A DNA stretch of 64,000 nucleotides from Cordia subcordata (Eukaryota > Streptophyta > Magnoliopsida > Boraginales > Cordiaceae), in contig JAPTOF010000010.1 of assembly GCA_028554755.1 (NCBI GenBank), forward strand, positions 9,398,001 to 9,462,000, written 5' to 3'. The notes under the pieces were generated by a model. It saw only the letters and a program-made list of their open reading frames with translations. It was not told where the DNA came from and did no database searches. The stretch's first letter is position 1. Each line of letters starts with the position of its first letter. Below, one piece after another: positions 1 to 9,151 of this stretch. Position numbers and translations under genes: made by a program.

Positions 1-247
1 GGTTTTAGGGCGGAATCTTACCAGGCGCCCATATATAGCTCATATTTAATGCTACCTTTTCAATCTTGATCACACATGATGGGGGAGGGTTGGGAGTATT
101 CTACCATATAGATAATCCAATAATCCTACAGCTGAATCACTAAGCACTATCTGGCTTTAGAATGGGACTTCATGCAATCTACCACTGGTATGATATGAAG
201 ATTGTGTTAGCATGAACTCTTAACCTTTCCCTTCCCCAAATTTGCAG

Positions 248-586
248 TATCTACCGAGATTTCAACCTGAAAATCTGGAGCATAACCAAAAAATGTATGA
301 TCGAGTCAATGAAATAGCAGCAAAAAAGGGGTGTACACCCTCACAGCTGGCACTGGCCTGGGTGCATCATCAGGGAACTGATGTATGCCCAATTCCAGGT
401 ACCACAAAGATTGAAAATCTTAAACAGAATGTTGGAGCTTTATCTGTAAAACTTACAACAGAAGACATGGCGGAGCTTGAAGCAATTGCATCAGCTGATG
501 CAGTCAAAGGTGATAGATATGGTCCTGGGCTTACCACTTGGAAAGATTCAGACACTCCACCTTTGTCGTCATGGAAGGTCGAGTGA
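248..586 (+). CDS. Aldo-keto reductase, C-terminal exon only (AKR-A, partial)
   Basis: Last exon of an NADPH-dependent aldo-keto reductase of the plant auxin-induced/perakine-reductase-like group. The gene begins left of the window. The acceptor is TTTGCAG ending at 247, and the exon reads in phase 0 for 112 codons to TGA at 584-586. Diagnostic motifs are [33 protein letters not shown], and the C-terminal PPLSSWKVE. The family uses CPIPGTTK and the following residues to bind the NADPH phosphate. The exon has exactly the length of the last exon of AKR-B (20980-21318) and differs by scattered substitutions without stops, so it looks functional. Whether the whole AKR-A gene is intact cannot be judged here. 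Its neighbour is a convergent GT47 remnant, the same arrangement as the intact pair downstream. Confidence 0.9.
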   Translation, partial: YLPRFQPENLEHNQKMYDRVNEIAAKKGCTPSQLALAWVHHQGTDVCPIPGTTKIENLKQNVGALSVKLTTEDMAELEAIASADAVKGDRYGPGLTTWKDSDTPPLSSWKVE

Positions 587-1020
587 GGATGGCCCTTACG
601 ACTCAAAAATATTGTAGGTATCGGTAGTAGCTTGTGCTTTCTAATCTATCACTGTTGAGCTTGTGTGTTTTGAATAATGTTAGAGAGCTTAATAGTTTGG
701 TTTGTTTCCAACGTTAACAATAAAAGCGAGATTTTACTTGAATGCTATCGTGTGACCTTGATTCTGTTCCTCAAACATGCAGTTTTAGATCATGTTAAGA
801 ATGTTTTAGTTCATTGAAGAGAACCAAATTCAGAAATCATACATGGCAAGTTCCAGTTTATGTCATAAACAAAATTGGCCAGAAAGGAACTGCTGCCCAG
901 AGCAGTGATATACTAAATGCATTTGACGTAGCAATTTCGCATGCATTTCTTCTTGGTGCTTTGAATTGTGATCGAATAGAGAGAAGCAGAAATCAAATGA
1001 CTTGTTAAGTATGCATGTGA

Positions 1021-1233
1021 TCATGTCTCTCTTCTAATTGCTTCCATTGTCTCTAAAACCTTTCTCATTGCTACATCAAATGCATCTTCTATGGTTTCCA
1101 ATCTTAATCTCGGATCTTGCATTTCCATGTCGAATGTCGTCTTCTGGGACGAACACTGAATATCTTGTATGATCTGCTGGGAAATGCCATTTAAACTGTG
1201 AATAAGCTGAATACGGATGAAAGCAAACAGGAA
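1021..1233 (-). pseudogene. Truncated GT47 xyloglucan-type glycosyltransferase remnant
   Basis: Minus-strand copy of the 3' end of the intact GT47 gene at 21840-23354, corresponding to roughly its last 100 codons. The stop codon is conserved at 1021-1023. Compared with the intact gene a block equal to 21937-22029 (93 bp, 31 codons) is missing. The deletion lies between two GCAT-containing sites in the intact copy, which looks like slippage or microhomology-mediated loss. The upstream three quarters of the gene are absent. After about 1233 the sequence changes to T/A-rich MITE-like DNA. No product is expected. Confidence 0.85.
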
Positions 1234-1235
1234 AA

Positions 1236-1470
1236 AACTGTATTTGAGCTTTGCTTTTTAGAGTTTCAGCTTTTTTCAAAAGCAAACTAAATAATTATTG
1301 TAAAAGCAATATACTTTTTTCAAAAAAGAAAAATACTTTTTTCTTAAAAAAAGCCAAACTAAACAGGCCCTAAAAGCTTCACCAATAACATACAATATCA
1401 AATAGCCAACGACTTTTTTTAGAAGTTGTTCAAAAAAGTATCTTAAAAAAAAGTCAATTCAAAAAGGTCC
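1236..1470. mobile_element. MITE-like, T/A-rich element at the GT47 breakpoint
   Basis: The segment has runs of T and A and ends that resemble the better-defined MITE at 44751-44986: inner motif AAAAAAGTCAATTC, then AAAAAGGTCC ending at 1470, and an internal AAGCCAAACTAAACAGGCC ending near 1370. The left end around 1236 (CTGTATTTGAGCTTTGCTTT) resembles the reverse complement of the 1370 end. No clean target duplication is visible, so boundaries are approximate. It may be two overlapping copies. Confidence 0.4.
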
Positions 1471-1556
1471 TAAAACTCTATTGTTAAAAGCTCTACAATT
1501 AAATAGTTGAAATCTTATAGTTAGGCCAAGTAGAACCTCAATTATTTGATTTATAG

Positions 1557-2124
1557 GAGTTAAATGCACCATCACCCCCTATGATTTATAAAATAACGCC
1601 ACTGCCCCCTGTGTTTTTTAAGCATCTAAAAACCCCTTGGGCTTTACAAAATGTAGCGTAAATATACTAACCGTTAACTATATCGTTGATTTTCACAAAA
1701 TTTGGGCAACACGCACTTTGTATCTTACTTATTTTAGATGTGCATATAGTTCTACAAAAATCTGTAATTCTAAAAGAAATATTTGTAGTAAATATAAATT
1801 AATTTTAGTCCTATATACTTGTCAAACAAGTGTAAACTTCATTAAAAAAAAAATTGTAATGTCAATAACAAAAAACTATAAGTTCTTTATAAAGATTTGT
1901 AAGTTACATACAAAAATCAATAAGTTTTTTTACAAAAACTTATACTTCTAAAAGAAGTAAAATAGCGTATTACCCAAATTCTGTTAAAATTAATGATATA
2001 AATTAACTGTTGAGGTGCTTATGCTACATTTTGTAAAGTACAAGGGGTTTTTAGATGCTTAAAAAAGCACTAGAGCCAGCGGCGTTATTTTTGTAAACCA
2101 CAAGGGTGATGGTGCATTTTACCC
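1557..2124. mobile_element. MULE-type non-autonomous element, long TIRs, 9-bp TSD
   Basis: The two ends are inverted copies over about 100 bp. The left begins GAGTTAAATGCACCATCACC, and the right, reverse-complemented, begins GGGTAAAATGCACCATCACC. Both continue with AAATAACGCC and TAAGCATCTAAAAACCCC. The flanks are GATTTATAG (1548-1556) and AATTTATAG (2125-2133), a 9-bp target duplication with one difference, typical of Mutator-like elements. The AT-rich core has no plausible gene. Confidence 0.85.
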
Positions 2125-2133
2125 AATTTATAG

Positions 2134-2605
2134 AGAGAGAGAGTGTGTGTGTGTGTGTGTTTCCAATGTTGACCTGCGAATCTCAACCTGTTTTGCCAAC
2201 TTTAAAATAAATTTCATTTGGTTTGGTTTTGTACTATTTCTAAACCAAATCAAACTAATTAATTTTCACTTAAAACTAAATAATTGGTTTATAACCATAT
2301 AAAATGACTAGTCCAAACCAACTTTTGATTTTTCTTTTTTAAAAAAAAAAGCATTAAAATTTCATTAAAATTTTCAAAAAAATACAAAAATAAAAATTTA
2401 TCCAATAATTTGAAGCAAAAACTTCAATGAGTAGATCAACTTGATTTACCATCCATTTTACAAGTTTAACTTACATATAAAGTTGGAGGTGGATATGGTT
2501 TGATTTAGTTTAATTTTATTGTGCACCTATTTCAAACAAAACCAACTCAATTGATTTTTATTTAAAATTAATCACTTCGTTAATTAACCAAAAAAATAAC
2601 TAAAT
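2134..2605. other. AT-rich stretch without gene
   Basis: Begins with a GA/GT microsatellite (about 2134-2160), then AT-rich sequence with repeated GGTTTGGTTTT/AAACCAAA-like phrases. No coding signal or bounded element is recognised. Confidence 0.6.
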
Positions 2606-3105
2606 TGCTGGAACATTTATAAAATAAATAATATTCTTGAATAATTGTAGTTGTTCATATGAAAATGTATCTCTTTATTAAAATTTGCATCTTTTCATTT
2701 ACAAGGTACTTATTTATCGAAAAATGTCTATTCATTGAAAAGACAACTTTTGATGTAGAAAGGTGTCTATTCATAGGAAGACATGACTATTCGATACGTA
2801 GGTTTCAAGTCTATATGAGGAGATTTTCATTGTAGGGAAAACAACCTTAGCAGACCCTTTATGTTCTTTGCAGACATTTAATAAAATACACAAAATCTCT
2901 CAAAGCTAATTTATGTCAAGTGCAAGACAAAGATTAGCATAATTTCATTCTATTATAAAGAGATTTTGCAATAACTATTTTGCATGGTTGGGGTGAAATA
3001 TTCTTTAGGAAAATCGCAGTTACACACCTTGAAGTCAAGAATTATACTATTCACATTTCAAAACCCAATTTTCTAACAATTTAAAGAATATTTCCTTCAA
3101 TTATA
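2606..3105 (+). repeat. Left LTR of a decayed copia element
   Basis: Diverged direct copy of about 4371-4934. Shared landmarks are GGAACATTT.TAAAATAAATAAT, AAGGTGTCTATTCATAGGAA or its equivalent, GATTAGCATAATTT, and CCAATTTTCTAACA. The pair brackets copia gag and RNase H remnants, so they are read as LTRs. The exact 5' and 3' ends are uncertain by tens of bases. Confidence 0.75.
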
Positions 3106-4370
3106 GGCAAGAAAAGGTCTATTTTCTACTATTGTCTTTACAAGTGTTGGACTTGCTGAACACACCAAGACCCAAAAAGACAGAGAAAACGACATTGTCA
3201 ATGAAATGAGAAGGAGACAAAAATTTGAGCATGAAGATGAGATTTGCTGAAGACATATTCTGAATGCAATGTATGCAAAAGAATTCCACAAGTAAGAAAT
3301 TCTTTATTTTTCATTTTAACTCTTATAAAATGATAGACCTATAATGGAATAACTACATAAATTGGAAATAATATTGAACCACAGATGCAAGACATGGTAA
3401 GATTATATTTACGTTCTTATTTTGATAATACATTGGCATGACATAAGACGCATTTTTAAGTACTTCACGAATTACGGTATAAGGTATCATGGATATCCTT
3501 CAATTATAGAAGGGTATTCGAATACGAGTTGGATTACAGGTAATGAAGGTTATGCATCAACGAGTGGCAGTTGCACCTGTACACATTTACTATGATAGTG
3601 AAACAACATTGTCAAGGACTTATATCCAAGTGTACAATGGAAAATCTAAACATGTTGGTCTAAGACATAATTATGTAAGAGAGTCAATAACTAATGGCGT
3701 GATCACAATAAATTTTGTGAGGTTGAGTCAAAACTTAGCAGATCCTTTAACGAAAATATATCCAAATTCTTAATACAAAAAACATCCAAAGAGATGGGAC
3801 TCAAGCCTATTACTACAAATCACCAATAATGGAATTTCGACTCAACGCTTAGTACAACGTCAAGTCTTGAGTTCAATAAGTTAAAGTACATTATTAGAGT
3901 GGTTGCAAACAATGTAACAAATGTTTTGTTCATCCCAAGGTCATCAAGTATTTGGTATTTAAGGTTTACAGGAAGGATGAGTGTATACTCTTAATAGATC
4001 TATAAGTGTCATTGTTGGAGTGCTAAAGTTGGCGGGGTACTTTTGCTAAGATCTACCTACATGAGTGTGAAATGGTACTGCTTCAAGGAACTCAAAGGCT
4101 TGGTTATGATACACTCATGAACAGATTCAAACATAAGGCTTTCAAGTGTCAGATATGTAAAGAGATTATAAGTGTTTAAGTAATATGTGTGTTTGTTTGT
4201 ACAACTCTTTAAATAAATGTATGATTCGAATTTGCCTCCCATTACTATTCTATTTTGTTGGAATGAACTTACGTCATACATAGGTCCAACTTGCAAGCTA
4301 CCTCTATTTATGCATATTACTTTTAGAAATGTGACGGACCTATTAATCTTTATTTTAAAAATGGTGGAAC
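3106..4370 (+). pseudogene. Ty1-copia internal region, gag and RNase H fossils
   Basis: Between the two LTRs, about 3150-3290 encodes a gag-like piece with one in-frame stop (motif RHILNAMYAKEF). Positions 3509-3545 encode EGYSNTSWITGNEGYASTSG and 3555-3772 encode DSETTLSRTYIQVYNGKSKH, then VGLRHNYVRESI and LADPLTK. Those are the front and back of a copia RNase H domain. Protease, integrase and reverse transcriptase are missing, so the element suffered a large internal deletion. GMGLKP-like sequence follows near 3790. It cannot move by itself. Confidence 0.8.
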
Positions 4371-4934
4371 ATTATTGGAACATTTTTAAAATAAATAATA
4401 TCTTTGAATAATTGTCTTTCCACTTATGTATATGAAAAGGTATCTCTTCATTAAAAGTTTGTATTTTTTTTCATCTATGAAGGTACCTGTTCAATTAGAG
4501 ATGTGACTTTTCATCTATAAAGATACTTATTCATTTAGAAAGGTACCTATTTATTAAAAGAACATGACTATTGAAGTAGAAACGTTCTATTCATAGGAAA
4601 AAAAAAACATAATTATTCAATAGGTTTGTAAAAGGAGGTGCAGGAAAAATAACTTTAACGGATCTTTTATGTTTTTTTCTACACATATTTTTGAAAATAC
4701 ACAAAATTTCTCAAGTTTGATTTCTGTCAAATGCAATACATAGATTAGCATAATTTTATTATATCCTAAAGAGATTTCGTAGTAATTCTTTTACACAGTT
4801 AAGACGATATATATTTTTAAAAAGTGATACCATCACATGGCTTGCAGTCAAGGATTATACTTCTTATATTTATTTATTTATTTGGTCAAGATTATACTTC
4901 TTATATTTTAAAATCCAATTTTCTAACATAAATC
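4371..4934 (+). repeat. Right LTR of the copia element, interrupted by a MULE
   Basis: Second LTR copy, similar to 2606-3105 up to CCAATTTTCTAACATAAATC. At 4934 it is cut by MULE-1. Sequence resembling the LTR tail resumes at 12206 (ATATTTATTTC), after the second TSD copy. A short internal duplication (TTATACTTCTTATATTT twice, 4856-4910) is present only in this copy. Confidence 0.7.
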
Positions 4935-5018
4935 GGAAAATTTTTATTTTTACCCTTCTTTTAAAAATTTATCGCAAAAATACCCTTGTTTTGAAAAGTT
5001 TTTCATAAATACCCTTTT

Positions 5019-5134
5019 CGGTAAGTCACCTACCAAAATAGTAGGTGACTTACCGTTCTCTATTATCCTGGGATTTGACAAAATTTAAAAAAAAAAACCG
5101 TTGGGGCTTTAATATTTTCGGTAAGTCACCTACC
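5019..5134. repeat. MULE-1 left subterminal palindromes
   Basis: CGGTAAGTCACCTAC (5019-5033) and its exact reverse complement GTAGGTGACTTACCG (5041-5055) form a hairpin with a 7-base spacer. A third copy CGGTAAGTCACCTACC lies at 5119-5134. The same family recurs only at the opposite end of the element (11961-12113). The placement suggests binding sites for transposase or another element-encoded protein. Confidence 0.85.
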
Positions 5135-5141
5135 ATTTATT

Positions 5142-5304
5142 TTGCCTTTAAATACCCCCCTTCCCCTCCCCATTTTTCCCCACCACTGAAAAACCCCACC
5201 CCCTACCCCCGCACAGCTATGTTTTTGGGCCAAAAAAAATACCCCCTAGCCCTTTCTTTTTTGCAAAAAAGTTTGGCTCCACATGTAGGAAAGTGTCTTT
5301 ACTT
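5142..5304 (+). promoter_or_regulatory. Putative promoter and 5' UTR exon of the MULE-1 PMD gene
   Basis: TTTAAATA near 5147 is a TATA-like box, followed by a C-rich leader. A strong donor CTT|GTAAGT occurs at 5304/5305, matching the donor TT|GTAAGT at 31418/31419 in MULE-2. The shared position and the acceptor before GGATAC (6380) or GGTTAC (31900) indicate a conserved first intron upstream of the PMD reading frame. Confidence 0.5.
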
Positions 5305-5515
5305 GTAAGTTTTCTAAATTCTTGCCTTTTTATTTGTTATATATTGATTTTTACGTGTATATACGTGTTGTTAATATGCGATCGTGTGCATATGTGTAAT
5401 GTATATAGCATGTATGTATGTATATAGTATATGTACATATGACATTAATATGTCTATAACTATATATGTATAATTATATGTGTTTTAATATATATGTGTT
5501 TATTTTAGTTGCATA

Positions 5516-5578
<63 letters not shown>

Positions 5579-6379
5579 TTATTTTACATGCATATATATA
5601 TATATATTTTTTTTTGACATGCATATGAATAGGATATTTAACGTAATTTTGTAATGTATGACCTTTTCGTTTGCTAGAGATTTATAGTATTTAGAAAATT
5701 TAGAAAGATTTTAGAAAAAGTTATGAATTTTAGAAATTTCATAGAACCAAAATTGCCCATTTGACATTTAAAACTTATGCAAATTTAGTAGGAATATAGT
5801 GTGATTGATTGTAATTTATTAGGAATATGGTGTAATTTATTAGGAATGAGAATGTTGTTTAGTTGGTTAGAAATGTAATATAATTTAATAGAAAATTAAT
5901 ATAATTTATTTGAAAATAATTCCTAAGAAATTTCCTTATGAATTTCTTAAAATGTACTAGGAATTTAATAAATTTTATTTGATTCGAAAATTAATATAAT
6001 TGTTTGTAATTTATTAGGAAAATTGTACAATTTATTAGGAACAAGAATATAGTTTATTTGAATAGAAAAGTAATATAATTTAATACGAAGTGCAAAATAA
6101 TTTATTAAATAATAAATATAAGAAATTTTCTTAGGAATTTCTTATAATTTTTAGGAATTTAACAAAGTTCATTTGAATAAAAAGTTAATATAGTTGATTA
6201 CAATTTAATAGGAGTATGATGTGTTTTATTAAGATTTGAATGTAGTTTATTTGAATAGAAAAGTAATATAATTTAATATGAAATTAAATAAGAAATTTTA
6301 AGATATTATTTAATTTAATATTATTTTAAGATATTATGTAATTTAATATTATTTATGCATGTTAACTGTTTGATTGTAG
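5305..6379 (+). other. First intron of the MULE-1 PMD gene
   Basis: GT at 5305 and AG at 6378-6379. It contains a TA/TG microsatellite (about 5519-5610) and, from 5800 to 6350, loosely repeated AT-rich phrases (AATTTATTAGGAATA). The corresponding intron of MULE-2 (31419-31899) is likewise rich in TATATGTATGT and ATT repeats. Confidence 0.5.
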
Positions 6380-8891
6380 GATACAGCATGGATGTCCGCC
6401 TTAGACCTCAGGACGCATCCCTTTTGGTACATTATGCCCAGCACAAGATGCAGATTTTGATGGGAGATACCGCATCAAAGAAGTTACGCACCCAGCGAGG
6501 CAACGGGTACTTGCTCCAGACCCCTGAGCACCCGTTAGTTCAGGAAGAGTTATTACGTGCAGGGTTCTATAGGTGTTATAAGGCGGGTTGGCATGAACTC
6601 GACCACGCCTTATTGAAAGCCGTCGCGGAGAGGTGGCAGACAGAGACACACACATGTTTCACTTGCCTGTCGGAGAGGCCACTATCACATTACAGGATGT
6701 GGCCATTTTATGGGGGTTACCCGTGTTTGGTGATCCCATCTCGCACTTAAATATCATGAGGCGGGTGTATGGTGAGTGGGCTGGGCTTTTCCATGATCTT
6801 TATGGCATTACGGTGGATGAATCACATATTGAGGTGAAAACTGAAAAGATCAGGCTGTCTGAGGTTAAGAGGTTGTATGAGATGACTTACCAGCAGGAGC
6901 CCGATGGTGCAGCCGCAGCGCGACGTGCCCGTTTATGGATGTTCGTCTACATAATTTCTCATCTCTTTGCCGATGCCAGTGGTAATTGGGGGAACATGAA
7001 CTAGCTGCTTTTGCTACAGGACATTGAGTCTGTGAAGGGATTGAACTGGGGTGCTGCAGCGCTTGCACATCTGTATAGAGGGATGGATGCCTTTGTTTTT
7101 TCAGATAGGACATACTTGTATGGCGGGCTCACCCTACTGCGGGTACTTGGCATAAGTCACTTAAACCTTGTTTGTAAATATCATATGATTTTGTAATTGT
7201 ATTAATGTAACTGTGATATTTATCTGCAGTGGTGGGTATGGGACAGGTTCTAGTGTTTCCGGCCCAGACTCGTTGAGTCCAGGGCCCAGGACATCTAGAG
7301 CAGGATGCACTTTGCCGAGGTTGGATGGAACTTACCGGATGCGCCACGCGGGGCGTTGTACCTTATGGATAAGTCCTTTATAGACATGGCCAACAGGGGC
7401 CTACTACTTTACCGCATGTTATTAACAAGCTTCAGCCCGACCAGGTTTGTTTTTAATAGCAAATTTAGGTCGTATGTTAAATTTATTTCAATGTTAGCGA
7501 AATAGTATTAACCCGAAGTATCTATGCACTTTTACATTGTAGTTTATTTGGTACCCATATAAGTACATTATTGGGGATCTGCCGGATTACTGTACGGAAA
7601 GGTCGGACTGGTGAAAGACGAAGGTACCCCTGCTATGTGGTGGATTGGTTGAGTGGCATTGAGTTGATCGTGTGCTGCACCAGTTTGGGATACGCCAGCC
7701 GATCCCAGACGCCCCTGAGCCATTCGTGTCACAGTCACATTTGAAAGGGAAGGAGATGTTGAAGCCCGTGGACGTAGCGCGTTGGCATGGCATTGGGACA
7801 ATGTGCAGGCAATTATAGTGAACGGTGTTGTGGAGGATAGGCTAGATCCAGTACACCTGCAGTAGTACATGTAATGGTACCGACACCGTTCTATCATTCG
7901 GATTGGCAATCCATCTTAGGTGACTCGTCATGCAGGATATATGGCGACAGCGCAGGACGAGCATTTTATGGTAAATGTACCATATTGGTTATTGGCATAT
8001 TTCATAACGTATTTGTCAATGCTATATTATATGAAGTCAATCCCTTTTACTAAATATGTTTTGCATGCTTTGACATTGGGCCGTGTATTTCATCACATGC
8101 GGCGCGCCTCACAGCAGTACAACCAGGGAATGTTGGCACAGGATCGTTTATGGCCGGAGATGGATCATGTTGTGTCCCAAATGCAACAGGCCCTGGAACA
8201 GACTAGGCGCGCCAACATTGTGGCAACACCCTTGTATTTTGACATACCAAATACATCGACCCAGCAATCGATGCATCCTCAGTGGTCCTAACCGCCTCCG
8301 ACGTACCCATGGACCCAGACGTCCGCCCAGCCCGCCCAGACACTTACACAGCAGCCCCTCCCCGGTATACCCATGGGCACACACCCTACCGTAGCCGCCC
8401 CCACCGACTTATCAGTGGGGCTACCAGTCATATCCACCACCTCTCACACAATGGTCTCAGCCCCCACAGTGAGGCCAGCTTGGGCTGAGTGGATCGTCCT
8501 ACAAGCAGTATACCTCATCTAGTCAGGGTATCCATCCGTTTACATTGACACCAACCACCCCCTCGCGTCTACCCATGTCATCTCCGTTTGTGTATGCGCT
8601 GACGTAGATGACCATGCCACCATCTGTATCGACGAACCCGTCCACCTCCCCACTGCGGGTTGAAGACTATCTTGCCCTATCACAGGATGAGTAGGGTGAG
8701 GATCAGGGCGGTTGTCAGGGCGGTGATGAATAGAGTGATGCCCAGGGTGGGGATCAGTAGTCCACGACCGAGGATTTACTGCTACAGTGAGCTGGGAAGC
8801 GCTCGGCTACCTCGTAACCCCAATGAGTCCAGCCTCCTCACTCGAAGAAGGGATATCTTCCGACGTGTGGGACACATTAGCTTGGGTTTTT
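6380..8891 (+). pseudogene. Plant mobile domain (PMD, MAIN-like) gene, broken
   Basis: The conceptual product follows the PMD family (Pfam plant mobile domain; Arabidopsis MAIN and MAIL1 and the mis-named phosphatase-7 long form homologues). N-terminal half: RLRPQDASLLVHYAQHK, EELLRAGFYRCYKAG, then HLPVGEATITLQDVAILWGL and GLNWGAAALAHLYRGMD. A spliced exon from 7230 carries WWVWDRF, and later parts hold YCTERSDWWKTKVP and FGIRQPIPDAPEPF. The tail (about 8290-8890) is proline-rich. Disabling changes are a frameshift near 6655 (two extra bases in an ACACACA run), an in-frame TAG at 7002 where the MULE-2 copy has Trp, and further stops after 7230. Host PMD proteins act in the nucleus in silencing and expression control. 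The role of transposon-borne copies is not established. It lies tail-to-tail with MURA. Confidence 0.85.
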
Positions 8892-9151
8892 AATTACTTT
8901 TTTGTCATTTTTTAATTTGTGTAATTTATCTTTTGATGTAATTGTTTACCTTTAACAAACAAGTTTTACTTGCATTACATTTTAGTTTAATAATTTTGTG
9001 TACGACAAAATTACACAAACATTAAAGCAATCCACTTACATTACATCAAACATTACATCCCAGAACACATTCAACATTAAAGCCATTCAATACTTTAAAC
9101 ATTACACATAGTGATTATAATACGATACATCTCCATCAAACATTATCAGAA

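Larger units (their letters stand above)
1..1233. repeat. Segmental duplication, copy A (AKR 3' end + GT47 3' end)
   Basis: This stretch matches about 20750-22144 in order and orientation: AKR intron end, AKR last exon, AKR 3' flank, then the 3' end of a minus-strand GT47 gene. Matching landmarks are the intron phrase CCACTGGTAT, the exon itself, and the downstream phrase GAAGAGAACCAAATTCAG. Positions 1-247 are therefore the last intron of AKR-A and 587-1020 are the shared 3' flank between the convergent genes. An AATAAA lies at 719-724. Homology stops near 1233, inside the GT47 coding region. Confidence 0.85.

Noticed and set aside
1637..1951. 104-codon plus-strand frame.
   Set aside because: It lies wholly inside the non-autonomous MULE element and is Lys/Ile/Tyr-rich low complexity.
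5519..5610. TA/TG tract considered as a Z-DNA or regulatory element.
   Set aside because: A simple microsatellite; similar tracts are scattered through the window.
8148..8488. Pro/Arg/His-rich frames on both strands near the PMD 3' end.
   Set aside because: They are alternative frames of the PMD proline-rich tail.
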